This document shows positions 1 through 12,700 of a DNA stretch of 64,000 bases, one piece after another. The stretch is from Burhinus oedicnemus. Its lineage: Eukaryota; Chordata; Aves; Charadriiformes; Burhinidae. The notes beneath the pieces were generated by a model. The model was given only the letters and a program-made list of their open reading frames with translations. It was not told where the DNA came from and searched no databases. Each line of letters opens with the position of its first letter. The first letter of the stretch is position 1. The DNA is taken from NCBI GenBank assembly GCA_008921705.1, contig VFFE01007105.1:322663-386662 (forward strand), in the 5' to 3' direction. The translations under genes and the position numbers were made by a program.

Positions 1-3000
1 AGAAAAAAAAAAAAAAAAAAATGTGTGGGGGGAAGTGACCTGCCTTTGCCTTGGCCATATTTGCACTGTGAGGGGATGGCTGGTGGTAGAAGAAGGGCTA
101 GTGTGCTGCCTGTGTAAAGTACTTGTGGAACTGTTGTGTTACCATGGGCCCTCTCCTTACTTTTTGGGGTGGTGGGAAAGCAAAAGCAGTTCTGAGGTAG
201 TGGGCTAGACATCCAGAAATCTCATCCATATGGAGGTTTGTATTTATACCATTTTCTCCAATGGTTGATAAAGACAGAAGAGGAAGGATCTGTGTGGTAT
301 CGGCAGCAAGAGAGCTATGCTCTTTGGCATACTTCAGAGAGATGGATTGCCAGAATAACTGAACTCCAAGGTTATAATTTTCCATTTTTTTTCCTCCACC
401 TGTTAAAGTGCTATGTATAATTTATCTACTTAGCCAGTATCCGCAGGAGTTGCCTCAGTGTTCGTTGAAGTGAAGTTGTATGTGTGTAAAATTAAATGTA
501 CTTTGAGATCTCTGGGAAAGAAAATTTTTTAGTTTTCTGACAAGTGGTTGATGAAAATGTAGTGAAAATAACAAGCATAGTGATAACCATTGGAACTTTT
601 AAAGTTTTGTTTGTACAGGCAATGTAGATGGTATACTATGATATATGTGCTGTTCTAAAGAGCATTTCCAAACCCAGTGATAATGATGTAATCACAAATG
701 TGCAATTAAATGTTTTAATGACAGCTATTATAACTGCAATTTCATGGACTACTGGTAGATTAAAACTGGCCTATACAACAATAACTTATATTAAAGGTGT
801 TTATACCTGTGATAGTTTTTATTAGGAGCCATTTACTCATAAAGTTACTCTTCCTTTTATATGGAGATAAGAAGAAACAAGTATGTCCATCTTTGAAGCT
901 TGAAAATTATATGAAATCTATCTGACCTTTTGTTTCTGAGGCAAAAAAAGCAGGTGAGCTTAGCGTGTCCCATTCTGGCTAAGGTGATAGTAGTAGATGT
1001 TTGTTTTCTTGCCTCCAGATGACCACTCTAATAATGTATCAGTAATGTCAGGTGTAGGAATGCCCATGCCTTTATAACTGCATGCTTGGAATTTCAATGG
1101 AATGGCTACCTAAGGACTTTGTCAGTGAACTATGTATTGCTGACAGTTCTAATGCAGTATTTCGGAGGTGTTATTGGCCCTTCATTCAAGCTGGGCTTTG
1201 CACGCACACCCATCCCTCCTAAAATTAATAATCAGCTGTATAAATCTTGAGGAAAGGTCAGTCAGTACGTGGCATGCTGTGAACTTAGGTTAGTTCTGTT
1301 GGAAAAAATTCTGACTAGTTAAGAAAGGCAGATGGTTTTAAAATTTTAAAACACAAAGCTAAGGAGACTGCTCTTGCTTTCACTGAAGCTGCTATAAACA
1401 CAAAGCTTCTACAAATACAAAGCTTCTTAAAATTTTATTTACCCTTTTTAATTGGGCTGGTTTAATATGCAACACGTTAGTTAGGACTCATTTTCAGGGC
1501 TTGAAATGAAAGCACATGCTAAATTGTATCTCCATGTTGATGTTGCATAGCCTAGGGAGCTGAATGAGCAATGATAGCTGAAATATTTTCACTTGCTGAA
1601 CTGAGCTCTTCTGGGGAAAAAGAAAAAGGGATATATCACAAGTTTCAGTTCTGTACGTTGTATGTCTCTCATCCCTAATGCATATTTCTTTTTCATAAGA
1701 GACCAACAGTGGAAATAAAAATGTCAGTTGTCCATGAAGCTTTTCTCAATGGTTTCATTTTTAATTCCACATTCTGAAATTTTGGCTGTTAACAAATCCT
1801 TTTGAAAAATGATGAAAAGTGACTTGTTGGGACCATGGTGGTTGTATTTACCCTTCTATCTATTCCACTACTGTTTTTCTAACAGCTGCTAACAATGGCT
1901 TATCTTTAATTTCTTAATGTTAACTATTGCATTTTATTAAAAATAGTGACAATGTATCTCATGTATGATCTGCATCAGTGTTGCATTTGCCAGGAAAGAA
2001 TGGTCTGGAGCTAAAGGAGGGACTTACTATTCTGAAATCTGAATAATTTAAAATCTGCTACAAAATCAGTACTGACAGTAATAAGAGCATATGTTACTGC
2101 TCAACAAGCAGACTTAATACAGGAGAACTCTAGGTTAAATCAATTCTTTTTAGCAGAACCATGAAAATGAACAGCAAATCATCTATTGATATTTATTTGG
2201 TTTCCTTCCTGTAGTGTAGGGCTACCACTTACTGTAACTAATTCATGGTGACCAGAGTATAGCTAGGTGGGATTATTGGATGCTCACTGTTTAGTCATTG
2301 AGATGTTCTTTGGCGTGGTCTTTCTTTCATGAGGTAACAAAGGAATCGATGTGCCTTTACTGTTTGCCATTCTTGCCATATGCATGGTTTATATTCCTGG
2401 CAGACTGGCATTTCTGTTGCACAAATTTAACTCTTCTTTCATACTCCCAGATAAAAGAGATATTATTGTCTATCTAAAGTCTGTCCTGCCTTAGAGTGAC
2501 TGTATTTTATTGTGGCTTAGAAGACCAAGAACACACAGGGTGTATCTTAATTAAACCTTTCCATTTATTGTGATACCTCTTAGAACACAGTTTGTTACAA
2601 AAACGTACAAGAAAGTATTTGTGCTCTTTGAGTATGAAAACAGCCGGCAAACATTTTAATCATAAAACCTGTGCCTATTCTTTTACATAGTGAGGTTTGC
2701 ACAATATTGTGTCCAACTAATAACATCCAGTGCCGTTCCAAAATGTGACTGTGTCATTCTCAGGGATGCATCGTTTCAGTGTACGCTCTGGATGTAAAAG
2801 CTTGGGTTGGAGTAAGCCTGTACTGCACCAGCAAACCAAATAAGGGTGCTAAAGTAGGAACATGCTTTTTAATTTTTATGTTAACATGCAGAATGAATGT
2901 ATTCTTGAATCTGCTCCTTGGGTAGAAGGTAGCACATACTTGATGCTCTCTCATTTATACGTTAATGATTGCATAACCCCTAAGCAGTTGGAGATGCTGC

Positions 3001-5021
3001 ATATTTGAAGTTTTGTGTTTTAGGAATGTCATTTTGAATTGTATACCTTGCTTAGTTGCATGAAGTTTTTGTAGAAGGTCTTGTTTGCTATGTTCTTGAT
3101 CTTTTTGTACCATATAGATCACAATTCTCGCTGGGTAGTGGGGTTTAAAAGGTTAGTGAATTCCTCTGAAAATTGGATATACCTTGATCGTTCTTTTAAT
3201 CACAATTAGGATTAAGGGCTTAGATACTCTTGTGATGTAGTCTAAGGTATGCTTTTCTTCTTCAAGGCACTTTGCTAACAACCAATCAATCTTCACAGCA
3301 ACTCTGCTTTAGTGTCCCTAGTTTTCAGATGTGATAAAGTGGTAGGTTATGATATACTCAAAGTCAGGAAGAAAGGAAGTATTATTCTGAGGACTGGCAC
3401 CAATATGTCATGACTGACAATGTTGGACCAAAATACTTTCAGTTAATTTGGCTCCAATTTTATGTCTCTCTTATTTCTAGTTATACACAATACAGCATCT
3501 AAGCAATAGGACTACACAAGCTTCTTAGAGAAAAATAGCTTTCTTTTGGTTTTGGTGGGTAACTGTTTAAAGGATTAAAGCACACTGAAAATATTTAGTT
3601 TAATAGATTGCTGGTAAGGTATTTTTTGGGGGTTTTTTTGTTTGTTTTTTTTGTGTTTTTTTTTTTTTTTTAACAAAATGTACTGCTTAAAACAATCACT
3701 GGTATAACTAGAAGGTTAATAATCTCTAAGGTATTGCCCTGGTTTATAGATACTGCTTTTGGAGCAATAAATTGTAACCTTTGAACGTGTGCTTCTGCAA
3801 ATAAAATCCAGCCTTATTTTGTGTACTTAACAACTTCTGATTGGAAACACATAGCAACCTATAGCAAGCATGCTTTCAGCAAACTGGAACAGAAATGAGG
3901 CAGATCTTCAAAGTGGTTACTTATCTTCCTCAATAACTCTTCTACATGTAAACAAGATAAAACAGGTCGTTTTGCCAGATCCCTCTCTCTTTGAATGATG
4001 TTTAAATAATTTTAAAGAGAAAGAAGTTGTGTTCAGATACATTTCTATTCTTAAAGTTCTTTTGTGAAGGACTTTTTCCTTTTTAAAATTTTAATACAAA
4101 ATTAAGCTATGTCATGGAAATGTGATTAAAAATAGGTAGCTATGAACTTGATCCTGCAAAACCTGGGGCCAGGGTTCTGTGCACTTAGCTAGAACTAGGT
4201 CCTAAATTATTGTATATCGGTACAAAAGACAAAGTTTCCCTCTGTATTCTTACCTTTTGAAAGTCTAAGTCTGGAAATTTTTATTGATTTGTTTCTAGTA
4301 TACAAGCATAATTCTGTTTAATTGGCCAATGTGAGGATGCTTTTCTACTTGAACATTTTTCAGTCTCTATTAAGTTAAACATATGTGCGTGTGTGTGATA
4401 ACTCTAGGTAAAATATGTCTAGCATTTCCCTCTGTAGTCAGAATAGCTGTTCCGTGTATTTCTAATGGATTCCTCTTTTGGACACATCTAATGGATATCT
4501 CTTTTGGGAGAGCAATGTTTTGGTTTGGTTGCCATGCTCATCAATATGGATGGTAAATCACTTTTGTTCCCACATGCTGTTTGTCATGTTCCTCTTTTCA
4601 TGATACATGGAAATCAGGTCGGAGTCTTTCTGTTGCTGAACTTTGAATTGCAGTTTCTTCATCTCATTTGTATTACCTATGCAAAGCTTCAAACTGCTGT
4701 TGCCAGCAAATGGAGCAGCATTGTGAGAGGAAAGAGTGGGAATTTTACAATGTAGATTATGTGTCTATTTAAAGTTGGAATTTTACTCTTATTTAGTAAG
4801 AGTCCTTCTTGCAACCATAAAATGATAAATAAAATTAAAAAATAGTGAAAACTGCCATCTCCCAGAACCATCCTAGTCTTACCATTCTCCTCTACTTTTT
4901 GTAAGCTTTTTTTACCATCACCCTGCTTTTAAATTTGGTATTACAATTCAATAACAGATTAATCATGGTCACTTGCTACAGTAGCTGATACAACATTGGA
5001 AAATGATTATGAAAAAAGTCA
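1..5021. other. Non-genic sequence downstream of CDX4
   Basis: I see no exon with a recognisable protein, convincing splice sites or codon structure on either strand. The sequence is AT-rich and opens with an A-run at about 3-21. Open frames here are all under 100 codons and have no family resemblance. In mammals CHIC1 follows CDX4 in the same orientation, so its start would be expected further left, outside the window. That expectation comes from known synteny and is not seen here. Confidence 0.6.
3622..3672. repeat. T-rich / G-T low-complexity tract
   Basis: About 50 bases consisting almost only of T with short G interruptions, ending in a run of at least 17 T. This is simple low-complexity DNA, possibly the degraded A-tail of an old minus-strand insertion. 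No element body is recognisable beside it. Confidence 0.7.
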
Positions 5022-5027
5022 TTTATT
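5022..5027 (-). terminator. CDX4: Candidate CDX4 polyadenylation signal (AATAAA)
   Basis: An exact AATAAA on the minus strand (TTTATT on the plus strand) about 1.47 kb beyond the CDX4 stop. Cleavage would be expected some 15-25 bases further left. A shorter UTR using a variant hexamer cannot be excluded. Confidence 0.35.
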
Positions 5028-6493
5028 TTAATGTTCTTTATGTACAAAGTAATTTTACATTACCAACATTTTGATGACCTAATAGTACTATTTGTTATAA
5101 TTAAAGAGAAAAAAACCCAAGAATGTAGTGCCTAAATGACTTAATGCTCCTAAGTCTTATTTGCAACAGTGACAGAGATATTTAGGAGGACACCTTGATG
5201 AATATCAGTGAGGACAGGCATCCTAAATTTCTAAATTGCTTTTGACAACGAGGGTATAAGTTCCAAAATCACTTGCATGCTTTAAAAATTTTGCCATTGC
5301 AGAAAAGTTATGCACATGCAATTGTTAGTCATCTTTGGAAGTAAGTATCTGGATTATTCTGATTACCTACCAAATTCTGCTTAGTATGGAAGGGATCAGC
5401 ACTTTGGGAATTGAGACCCATTTAAAAAATGCTTAGAGCTTATATTTAAGTGAAATATTTGTTTGCTTTGTCTCCCGTTAATTTGGCTTCTCAGGTTTTT
5501 TTTTTTAGTGTCACAATGGCTCTGAAAGCTGGACCAAATTGAAAATTAGTTGAATGCAATTATTGCATCTTTATCGATGGGCTATGCTGTCTCATGAAAT
5601 GCAGTCACTTTTAAAAATACCTACGCTTCTTAAAAGGATTTCACCCCACTTTGCTTTTTCTTTTAGGATACAAAATGAGTCTGACATGATTGTTCTTCTA
5701 TCAAAAATGAACTTGGGCCGAGATTCACAGTTCCAGAATGCTTTTGAAACATTTATGGTAAGATTGAAGAGTGCGTGTTTATACCAGTGTATGGAGCATT
5801 GGAAATCACACCTGTCAGAACCAAAAAAAATTCCAAAAAGCTCATCCCTGACCTTTGCCCTTAACATGTAGTGGGTGCAATCACCACGACTCAGGCTTTC
5901 CATCAAGTGAGTCAAAGCATACAAGGCAGGTTTTCATTTGTCAAGGTCCATGTGTAAAGCCCATGAAAGTGAGATTAGTACATGGAACCTGTATGGAGAT
6001 CAAAGGAGAAGGAATATACTCTTTACTTAGGGGCGACGGACAGACAGAGCACTTGTGTACAGCTGCCGTTACTGCCTCAGCAGCATTGTATTGCCTGCGG
6101 CCCATTTTGTGCTTTTTTTTTGTTTGCAGTGTGTCCTGTAACAAGTGGCTGTATCTGGCCCTCAGCTCTCCTCCCTCCCGGTGCCTACCCACCTGCTGCA
6201 TGGCTGGAGGGATGCTTGCCTTGTGGCACAGACTCGGCATGGCATCTGCTTGCAGAGGCTCCCTGCAACTAGGACTCCTGGCACACAGCAGTTCCATTGC
6301 CCTTGGGAACTTGCGCTATCCTGCAGACCTGGCAAGTGGCTCTTGGTTTACTGTACTTGAAGCTTATGTGCACAGAACTGTGTCATGCTGGGGACTCCTG
6401 CAAAACAGCTACAGCTGTCCTCTCTCTCCTACTGTAGTGCTCCACGTACTGGTAGTTTATAGTGTTTGTTATGCAGTAGCTCTTCGGGCAGCC
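5022..6493 (-). other. CDX4: Probable CDX4 3' untranslated region
   Basis: This is the sequence immediately 3' of the CDX4 stop codon (TAA at 6496-6494). Reading leftward, the first exact AATAAA on the minus strand that I found is at 5027-5022, which would give a 3' UTR of about 1.47 kb. Weaker variants occur earlier, including TATAAA near 5776-5781. The part nearest the stop (about 5860-6490) is less AT-rich than its surroundings. The end is inferred from the hexamer only. Confidence 0.45.
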
Positions 6494-6748
6494 TTACTGA
6501 GAGGCCACTACCTGCTGCAAGTTCCCGTTGTGCTGCAAACCATTCATGGGAAGTGGAGGTGGAGGAGGTGGAGGTGGGAATAAAGAACTGGGCATTTCTG
6601 AATGAGTCTGTTGGTCAGGAACTGGCATCGGGCTCACTGAGCCAGAGTCACTCTGCATAGAGCCAAGATTGCTGCCATCAAAATGAGTCATTTTCTTCTT
6701 CATTAACTTTCTTTCTTTGGCTCTGCGATTCTGGAACCAGATTTTCAC
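6494..6748 (-). CDS. CDX4: CDX4 coding exon 3
   Basis: 255 bases encoding residues 194-277 plus a TAA stop. The acceptor is a pyrimidine stretch ending CTGCAG, directly followed by GTG AAA ATC TGG (VKIW). The exon supplies the second half of homeodomain helix 3 ([13 protein letters not shown]), a lysine-rich segment, the Ser-rich QSDSGSVSP block, the eight-proline run after SSLF and the QQVVASQ terminus. Phase 0 at its 5' end matches the exon 2 end, and the break between RQ and VK of helix 3 is the conserved intron position in CDX genes. Confidence 0.95.
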   Translation of the reverse strand: MKIWFQNRRAKERKLMKKKMTHFDGSNLGSMQSDSGSVSPMPVPDQQTHSEMPSSLFPPPPPPPPLPMNGLQHNGNLQQVVASQ

Positions 6749-9700
6749 CTGCAGAGGAGCAGAGGAAAATTTTTTTCAGTTGCTAATAGAATGCAATGTG
6801 GTCCTTTATGTGTATACCCAAGGGTCATAGGTAAAATGAATTGCATGAGGACCAGTGAGAAAGGCAGTGGCGAACTAAGACAACAGAGCTGTGTGCTTAT
6901 TTTTCATGTAGGTAATCGTTCGTATCTGGTAATAAAATATTTATTAATAGCTTGATAAAAAGAGTTTTCCAGTGTTAGTTTTATTTGTATTTCTTTATGG
7001 TATGAGCTTTGAATTTTTTTCTTTTTTTTTTTTTTTGGAACAAAATCTAACAGAACAGAATCTCATGTGATGGCCAAAAGAATGTGAGAATATCTTTACA
7101 TTGAAAACTATTACACGTGGGGAGGTTTAGGATGGATGTTAGGAAAAATTTTCTCACTGGAAAGGCTATCAAACATTGTAACAAGCTGCCCAGGGAAGTG
7201 GTGGAATCGCCATCCCTGGAGGTATTTAGAAAATGGGTAGACGTGGTGCTGAGGGACATGGTTTAGTGGTGGACTTGGCAGTGCTAGCTTTATGGCTGGA
7301 CTTGATGATCTTAAAGGTCCCTTCCAACCTAAACAATTCTATGATGCTATATGCCCTGGTCAGAGCAAGTTAAAACCTGTTACTGGCCTATAAACTGAGG
7401 CACAAAAACTTTCCTGTTTGGATGCTGCACATTAATTGGGTAGCTCTGACATGTAAGCCAATGGAAATACATTTCTGAGTGGAATTTCACCAGCTCACTA
7501 CTCTTGGTACACAGTGTTGCTTCAAAATACTGTATAAGCGGTGCTTTACTAGCTCAGTGCCTTTTATTGCATTCGTAGATGGAACCAGAATCTGCTGCTG
7601 CTTCCTGCACAGTCCACTGCTTTACACCATAGTCATTGCTCTATCACAGAAATGCAGTCATCTTTGGGAAGAAATGAAGCAGCTATTGAAAAGAATATGG
7701 TTTTTGATTAGGATGGAATAAGAGAGGACATGAGATGAAGTTGATGAGCAATGGCCAATTGAAAATACAGAGAAACTTGTTCAGGTGTGAAAGAGTGAAT
7801 GTTCTGTGGCAACTGAAATGTCTTTGGACATAAATCCCCAATGTTGGATTTAAAGCAGTGCACACCAGCTATTTATCCTTGGAAGTGGCTCTATATTACA
7901 TCTACTCAGTGTAATAAGTCAAGCAAACTCATTCAGATATGTTGTGTTTTCTTGTTGGTGTTCAGATGGCAAAGGAAACACTTATGTCACCATTTTCTAT
8001 AACCTGAAGGAAAATCAATGGTTTGCTGAGAAATACTGATTTGATACTCCTTTGCTGCAAGCTAGAAAGGGAAAGAGAATGATAATCAGAAAGGAGGTGA
8101 AACAGCAAGAGGTGATAACATCTGTGGCTACAAGGTTATGTTTTAAAAGAAAACCAGTGGTGAAGTCCCACAAAACATCTTAAGGAGTCTCTGTGGCAGT
8201 CTTGGTGTACTTATCTTTGAGGCATTCTAATTCCCATTTTACAATTGAAGAACTCATACACGCAAAGCTTGTGGAAATTTGAACTAGGTCTCTTAAGTCC
8301 CAGGCTATCATCTGAGACATTTGGTGCTTCATTTTGTTGTCTTAGCTTCTGGAATATCATTTCAGTACCAAATTATGTTCTGTTAAACCAGTCTCAAATC
8401 CTCTCAGATCTCTTGCATTCTGCTTGTGCTGAGGTAATCTAATTTCACCCATGTATTTGCCAAAATGCAAGAAAAGATGAAACAGTTTAAAAACCAAACT
8501 AACGTCTGTTTCAGAATTACCTTCTGGCTTCAGTGTTCTTACCTACTTTTGAATTTAGATTTTTGTTCTGGTTTGTTATTAAACTAGGGATGCAGATCTG
8601 CAGCAGTTATCCAGAGAGAACTTTAGTAGGCACTTCAAGGTCATATGCCAGTTATCAAATATCTACAAGTAAATACAGGTCTGTAATGTTAGACTAAAAG
8701 CTAACATGGTCAGTTGCATTTGTCTTACTTGTTCTTCACCTGTTGCCCTCCTTCCTTTCAGTATTTTGTTTTTCCACTGTTCAGTTGTGCAAGTAACTCA
8801 TCCCTGGAAGTCTAATTTTCTCTCTTCTTTCTTGTCCTCGTCATCTCCTTTATTTCTGTATCCTTCCTATATTAGCAATGCTTCGTTTTGCCCTTTTTTC
8901 TTTTCTTCATTAGGTATCACATCTTTTCTTCCTTGTTTAAACAATTGTTCTTTGTCCATTTGTGTTGAGATATTCCTTCCAGTGTCCCAGGTGGGGTTTT
9001 GGCATAGCCAGGAAAAAAGCTTTTCTAGAAAATCATTTCAGGTTTTAGGCTGAGTGCAGTGGAACTTGGGATAGGACAGTGTGTGTTCAGTCATATGCAT
9101 ATGATGAGGTTGTTTAATTTGTATGAAAGGTTAGTAGCAGGAATATAGATGAGGTATTTCTTTCTTAATGTTACATTTTCAAACGTGACTTGAGAGATGT
9201 AGGCTTTATGCACTGGAATTAATTTTGTCATGACATATATTGATGATGAGGAACAGCAAATACTGCAAACACTGTTGCCACGTTTCCCCGATATATGACA
9301 AAGAAATGTATCACATCTTTTTGGATCACCACTTCAATTGATGACACCAAGCTGAGTGGTGTGGTTGACATGCCTGAGGGACAGGGTGCCATCCAGAGGG
9401 ACCTGGACAAGCTTGAGAAGTGGGCCAGTGTGAACCTCCTAAGGTTCGACAAGGCCAAGTGCAGGGTCCTGCACATGGGTTGGGGCAACCACCAGTGTCA
9501 GCGCAGGCTGGGGGATGAAGGGGTTGAGAGCAGCCCTGCTGAGAAGGACTTGGGGGTACTGGTGGATGAAAAGCTGGCCATGAGCTGGCAGTGTGTGCTC
9601 GCAGCCCAGAAGGCCAACCATATCTGGGGCTGCATCAAAAACAGTGTGGCCAGCAGGTTGAGGGAGGTGATTCTGCCCCTCTACTCCGCTCTGTGAGACC

Positions 9701-12700
9701 CCACCTGCAGTACTGCATCCAGCTCTGGAGCTCCCAACAGCAGAGGGACGTGGACCTGTTGGAACGGGTCCAGAGGAGGCCACAAAGATGATCTGAAGGC
9801 TGGAGCCCCTCTGCTGTGGAGGACAGGCTGAGAGAGTTGGGGTTGTTCAGCCTGGAGAAGAGAAGGCTCCAGGGAGACCTTATTGCAGCCTTTCAGTACT
9901 TAAAGGGGGCTTATAAGAAAGATGGGGACAAACTTTTTAGCAGGGCCTGTTGTGATAGGATGGCTTTAAACTAAAAGAGGGTAAATTTAGACTAGATATG
10001 AGGAAGAAATTTTTTACATTGAGGGTGGTGAAACACTGGCCCAGGTTGCCCAGAGAGGTGAGAGATGCCCCATCCCTGGAAACATTCCAGGTCAGGCTGG
10101 ACAGGGCTCTGAGCAACTTGATATCGTTGAAGATGTCCCCATGGCAGGGGGTTTGGACTAGATGGCCTTTAAAGGTCCCTTCCAACCCAAACTATTCTAT
10201 GATTCTATGAAACATACTAACAAAAAGGTTTATCAGGAATTATCACTGAACTAGGAAGTTTCAAGTAAATATTGTTTGTCGTTTACAGAAGCAGGGTCAT
10301 AATTTTTAAATTCAGCATAACAAAGTCAAGTTATTAAGGTTTTAACAGCCAGCAAAAAGACACATAGTGTGTTTTTTATGCCTGGTAGAAATAATTTTAA
10401 TTTTCAGTAATTAATTGCATTCAGTGGCAGACTGAGAAATATTTGCAAAATGGATATTTGCTTCTCCATTTCTGTAAGCTCTTTGAGTTTGTGCTGTGTC
10501 AGACAAGTTCGAGCTGGATGAACAGTGATACAACTAGGTGGATTTTGGACTATCCCTGCTCAGAAGAGCCCATAAAACAATGGTGAATTGTAATCTTCAG
10601 TGAATGATACTGAATAATAACTGAGAAAACAGTGCTGTGATGGTTTGCAAATAGAAAAGGCAGCAAATGAGCATATTGTGTCGTGAAATCTATTCAGGGA
10701 GATCCTTCAGTAAAGCTTTTAATTTTCTGTTTCGCTGCTTATTTCAGTGTACTGCATCAAGAAACTCCCAAGTAAAATGTCAGCCTATGTTGTGTCTTTG
10801 TGGGAGATCTAGCTTGGCATCTTATCTCCCTTGTTTGCATGAGCCAGCTGAAGTGCTTGAGAGCCAGAGGCCATGTACCTGCCTTGCTTTGGTAGGGGGT
10901 GGCACCGGCAGATCAATTGCCTGATTGAAGAATGAGGCACAGAGTGATTCCAGAGCAAATTGTATTTATCTTTTGACCAGAAAGGTTTGTGTTCTGATTT
11001 ATGTTGTGGGAATAGAATTGGAATTTGGAGGGGGTAGGAGGAAAATAGGGGCAGGAGAAAAGGAGTAACAAGTATGTAGTATATCTTTAACAAAAGGTAA
11101 AAGGCAGCCAAAGAAACAAATACCTTCAAGTGACCTGAACATACTTCAGCTCATCACTTCCATTCTCTGCTAAGACTGACCTTGTTTAAATTGATTATAG
11201 AATTCCTATTGACTTCTGTTTTAGACATTTCAGCAAAAATTTTTCCCTGCTAGCACTACCCCAGTAAAACAGAGAGAAATCCAGGTAGGATTTTGTTGAT
11301 ATTTTTAAACTCTTGTTTCTCAGAACAGGACTGTATGTAAGACTGGTGTTTGCTTTTTCTGTGGTGTTGCACAGCTCCCTGATGACAGCTGAAGTAGTGC
11401 TGACGGGATATTTAGAAACGAGTGCAAGCAGGGCTGTCGGGCCATTCAGCTGGATAGTTTGAGTTCCTACGTTGCAAAGGGAGCCCAGTCGCATTGTTTG
11501 GTTATTAGAGGCATTAGCATTTTTGTGTTCTTAACCAGTACAGTTATGTCCTCATCATCAAGAATAAATTCAAAGGAAATCCTGAATGGTCATCCATACT
11601 CTACCTGTCTCTCGGAAAGTCTTAGGTTTGCAGCAAGTTCAGACTTCCTCCTGATTGTAATGTATCTGTTGTAATGAAATTCCTTCTCTAATTCTAATCT
11701 CTGATGATCTGTGTAAACCACTCGGTACTTCTCTCTTGTTCTTGTTTTACCTGTTTTGAAAGAAGAACACATTGCTTCAAGCTAGAATTTTTTAACTTTA
11801 GTAACACAAAATATCTGGCTTTACATTTAAAATATGCTTGTGGGTATTTTAGGCCTGATTCTCTGTGCACTTACCCGGAGTAGCTCCCTTGACTCGGTCT
11901 TGATTTACAACACAAGAGGTTTGTACCATCAGGTTTTGGGTTTGCTCCTTAGTAAACAGATGATAAACTGGTTCTCATATTCTTTATCACCCTTGTGTTA
12001 TCATTTGGGAAAGGGAAGGCATCCTTGTTAAGAACAAGGAGCCAGGAAACCTGGGTTCTGTTCCCAACTCTGATGCAAGCTTCCTGCCTGTTGTTGAATT
12101 GCTGTGTTTCTCTGGCCCTAAAGCTGATAGACTGCTACCTGTTTCAGAGGGAAATTGCAAGGGATATTTTTCTGCGTAGAAAATACTGAGAGCTTCCAAA
12201 GTTCCTCACTTCTTGTTTCTAGAAAAATTAACACAATATTGTGATTGTTACTGGAACTTGGAGGTTGTGTTTTTCCTTCAAGTCTGGCACAGTCTATCCA
12301 CGACTTGATAATATCACAGGGAATAGTAACAGACTTTCAGATGACAGTTAATAAAAAAGAGAAAAAGCAAGCAATAATACCTAACAAAGGACACTGAACA
12401 ATAATAGAACTGCAGCATCTGTTCTTTTGCAAGCAGCACTGCTGCATCCTTTCAGCTGTGGGTACAGCTGACTGAAGCAGACATGGCTCAGCAGTATCTG
12501 GGTCATTAAAAAGTAATGGCAAATGACATGAGCCAGTGAACACAGATGCAAGTTGCTGAAATTTTATGGATTCCATACAGGATAATTTCTGAGGACAGAA
12601 TGTGTTGGTGGTAGTGAAAGAGAATTGAGAATGGGAAAGGCTACTGATGCCTCCTTTCTCACCCACCTTTCTGGTTGTTAGTGTTCGTATTAGGCAATCA

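Larger units (their letters stand above)
6749..11604 (-). other. CDX4: CDX4 intron 2 (4.86 kb)
   Basis: Bounded by a CAG|GTAGAG donor at 11605/11604 and a CTGCAG acceptor before 6748. It contains both CR1 remnants of the window and a T-run at about 7013-7036. I see nothing else that is coding between 7351 and 9324 or between 10211 and 11604; the open frames there are short and unrelated to known families. Confidence 0.85.

Noticed and set aside
5855..6583. 242-codon plus-strand open frame
   Set aside because: It is antisense to the CDX4 3' UTR and the proline-codon repeat of exon 3. The lower AT content there removes stops. Its composition is Cys/Leu/Ser-rich with no domain, so it is best seen as a shadow of CDX4.
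9295..9783. 133-codon plus-strand and 114-codon minus-strand frames
   Set aside because: The plus frame is the CR1 ORF2 tail and the minus frame is its shadow; neither is a host gene.
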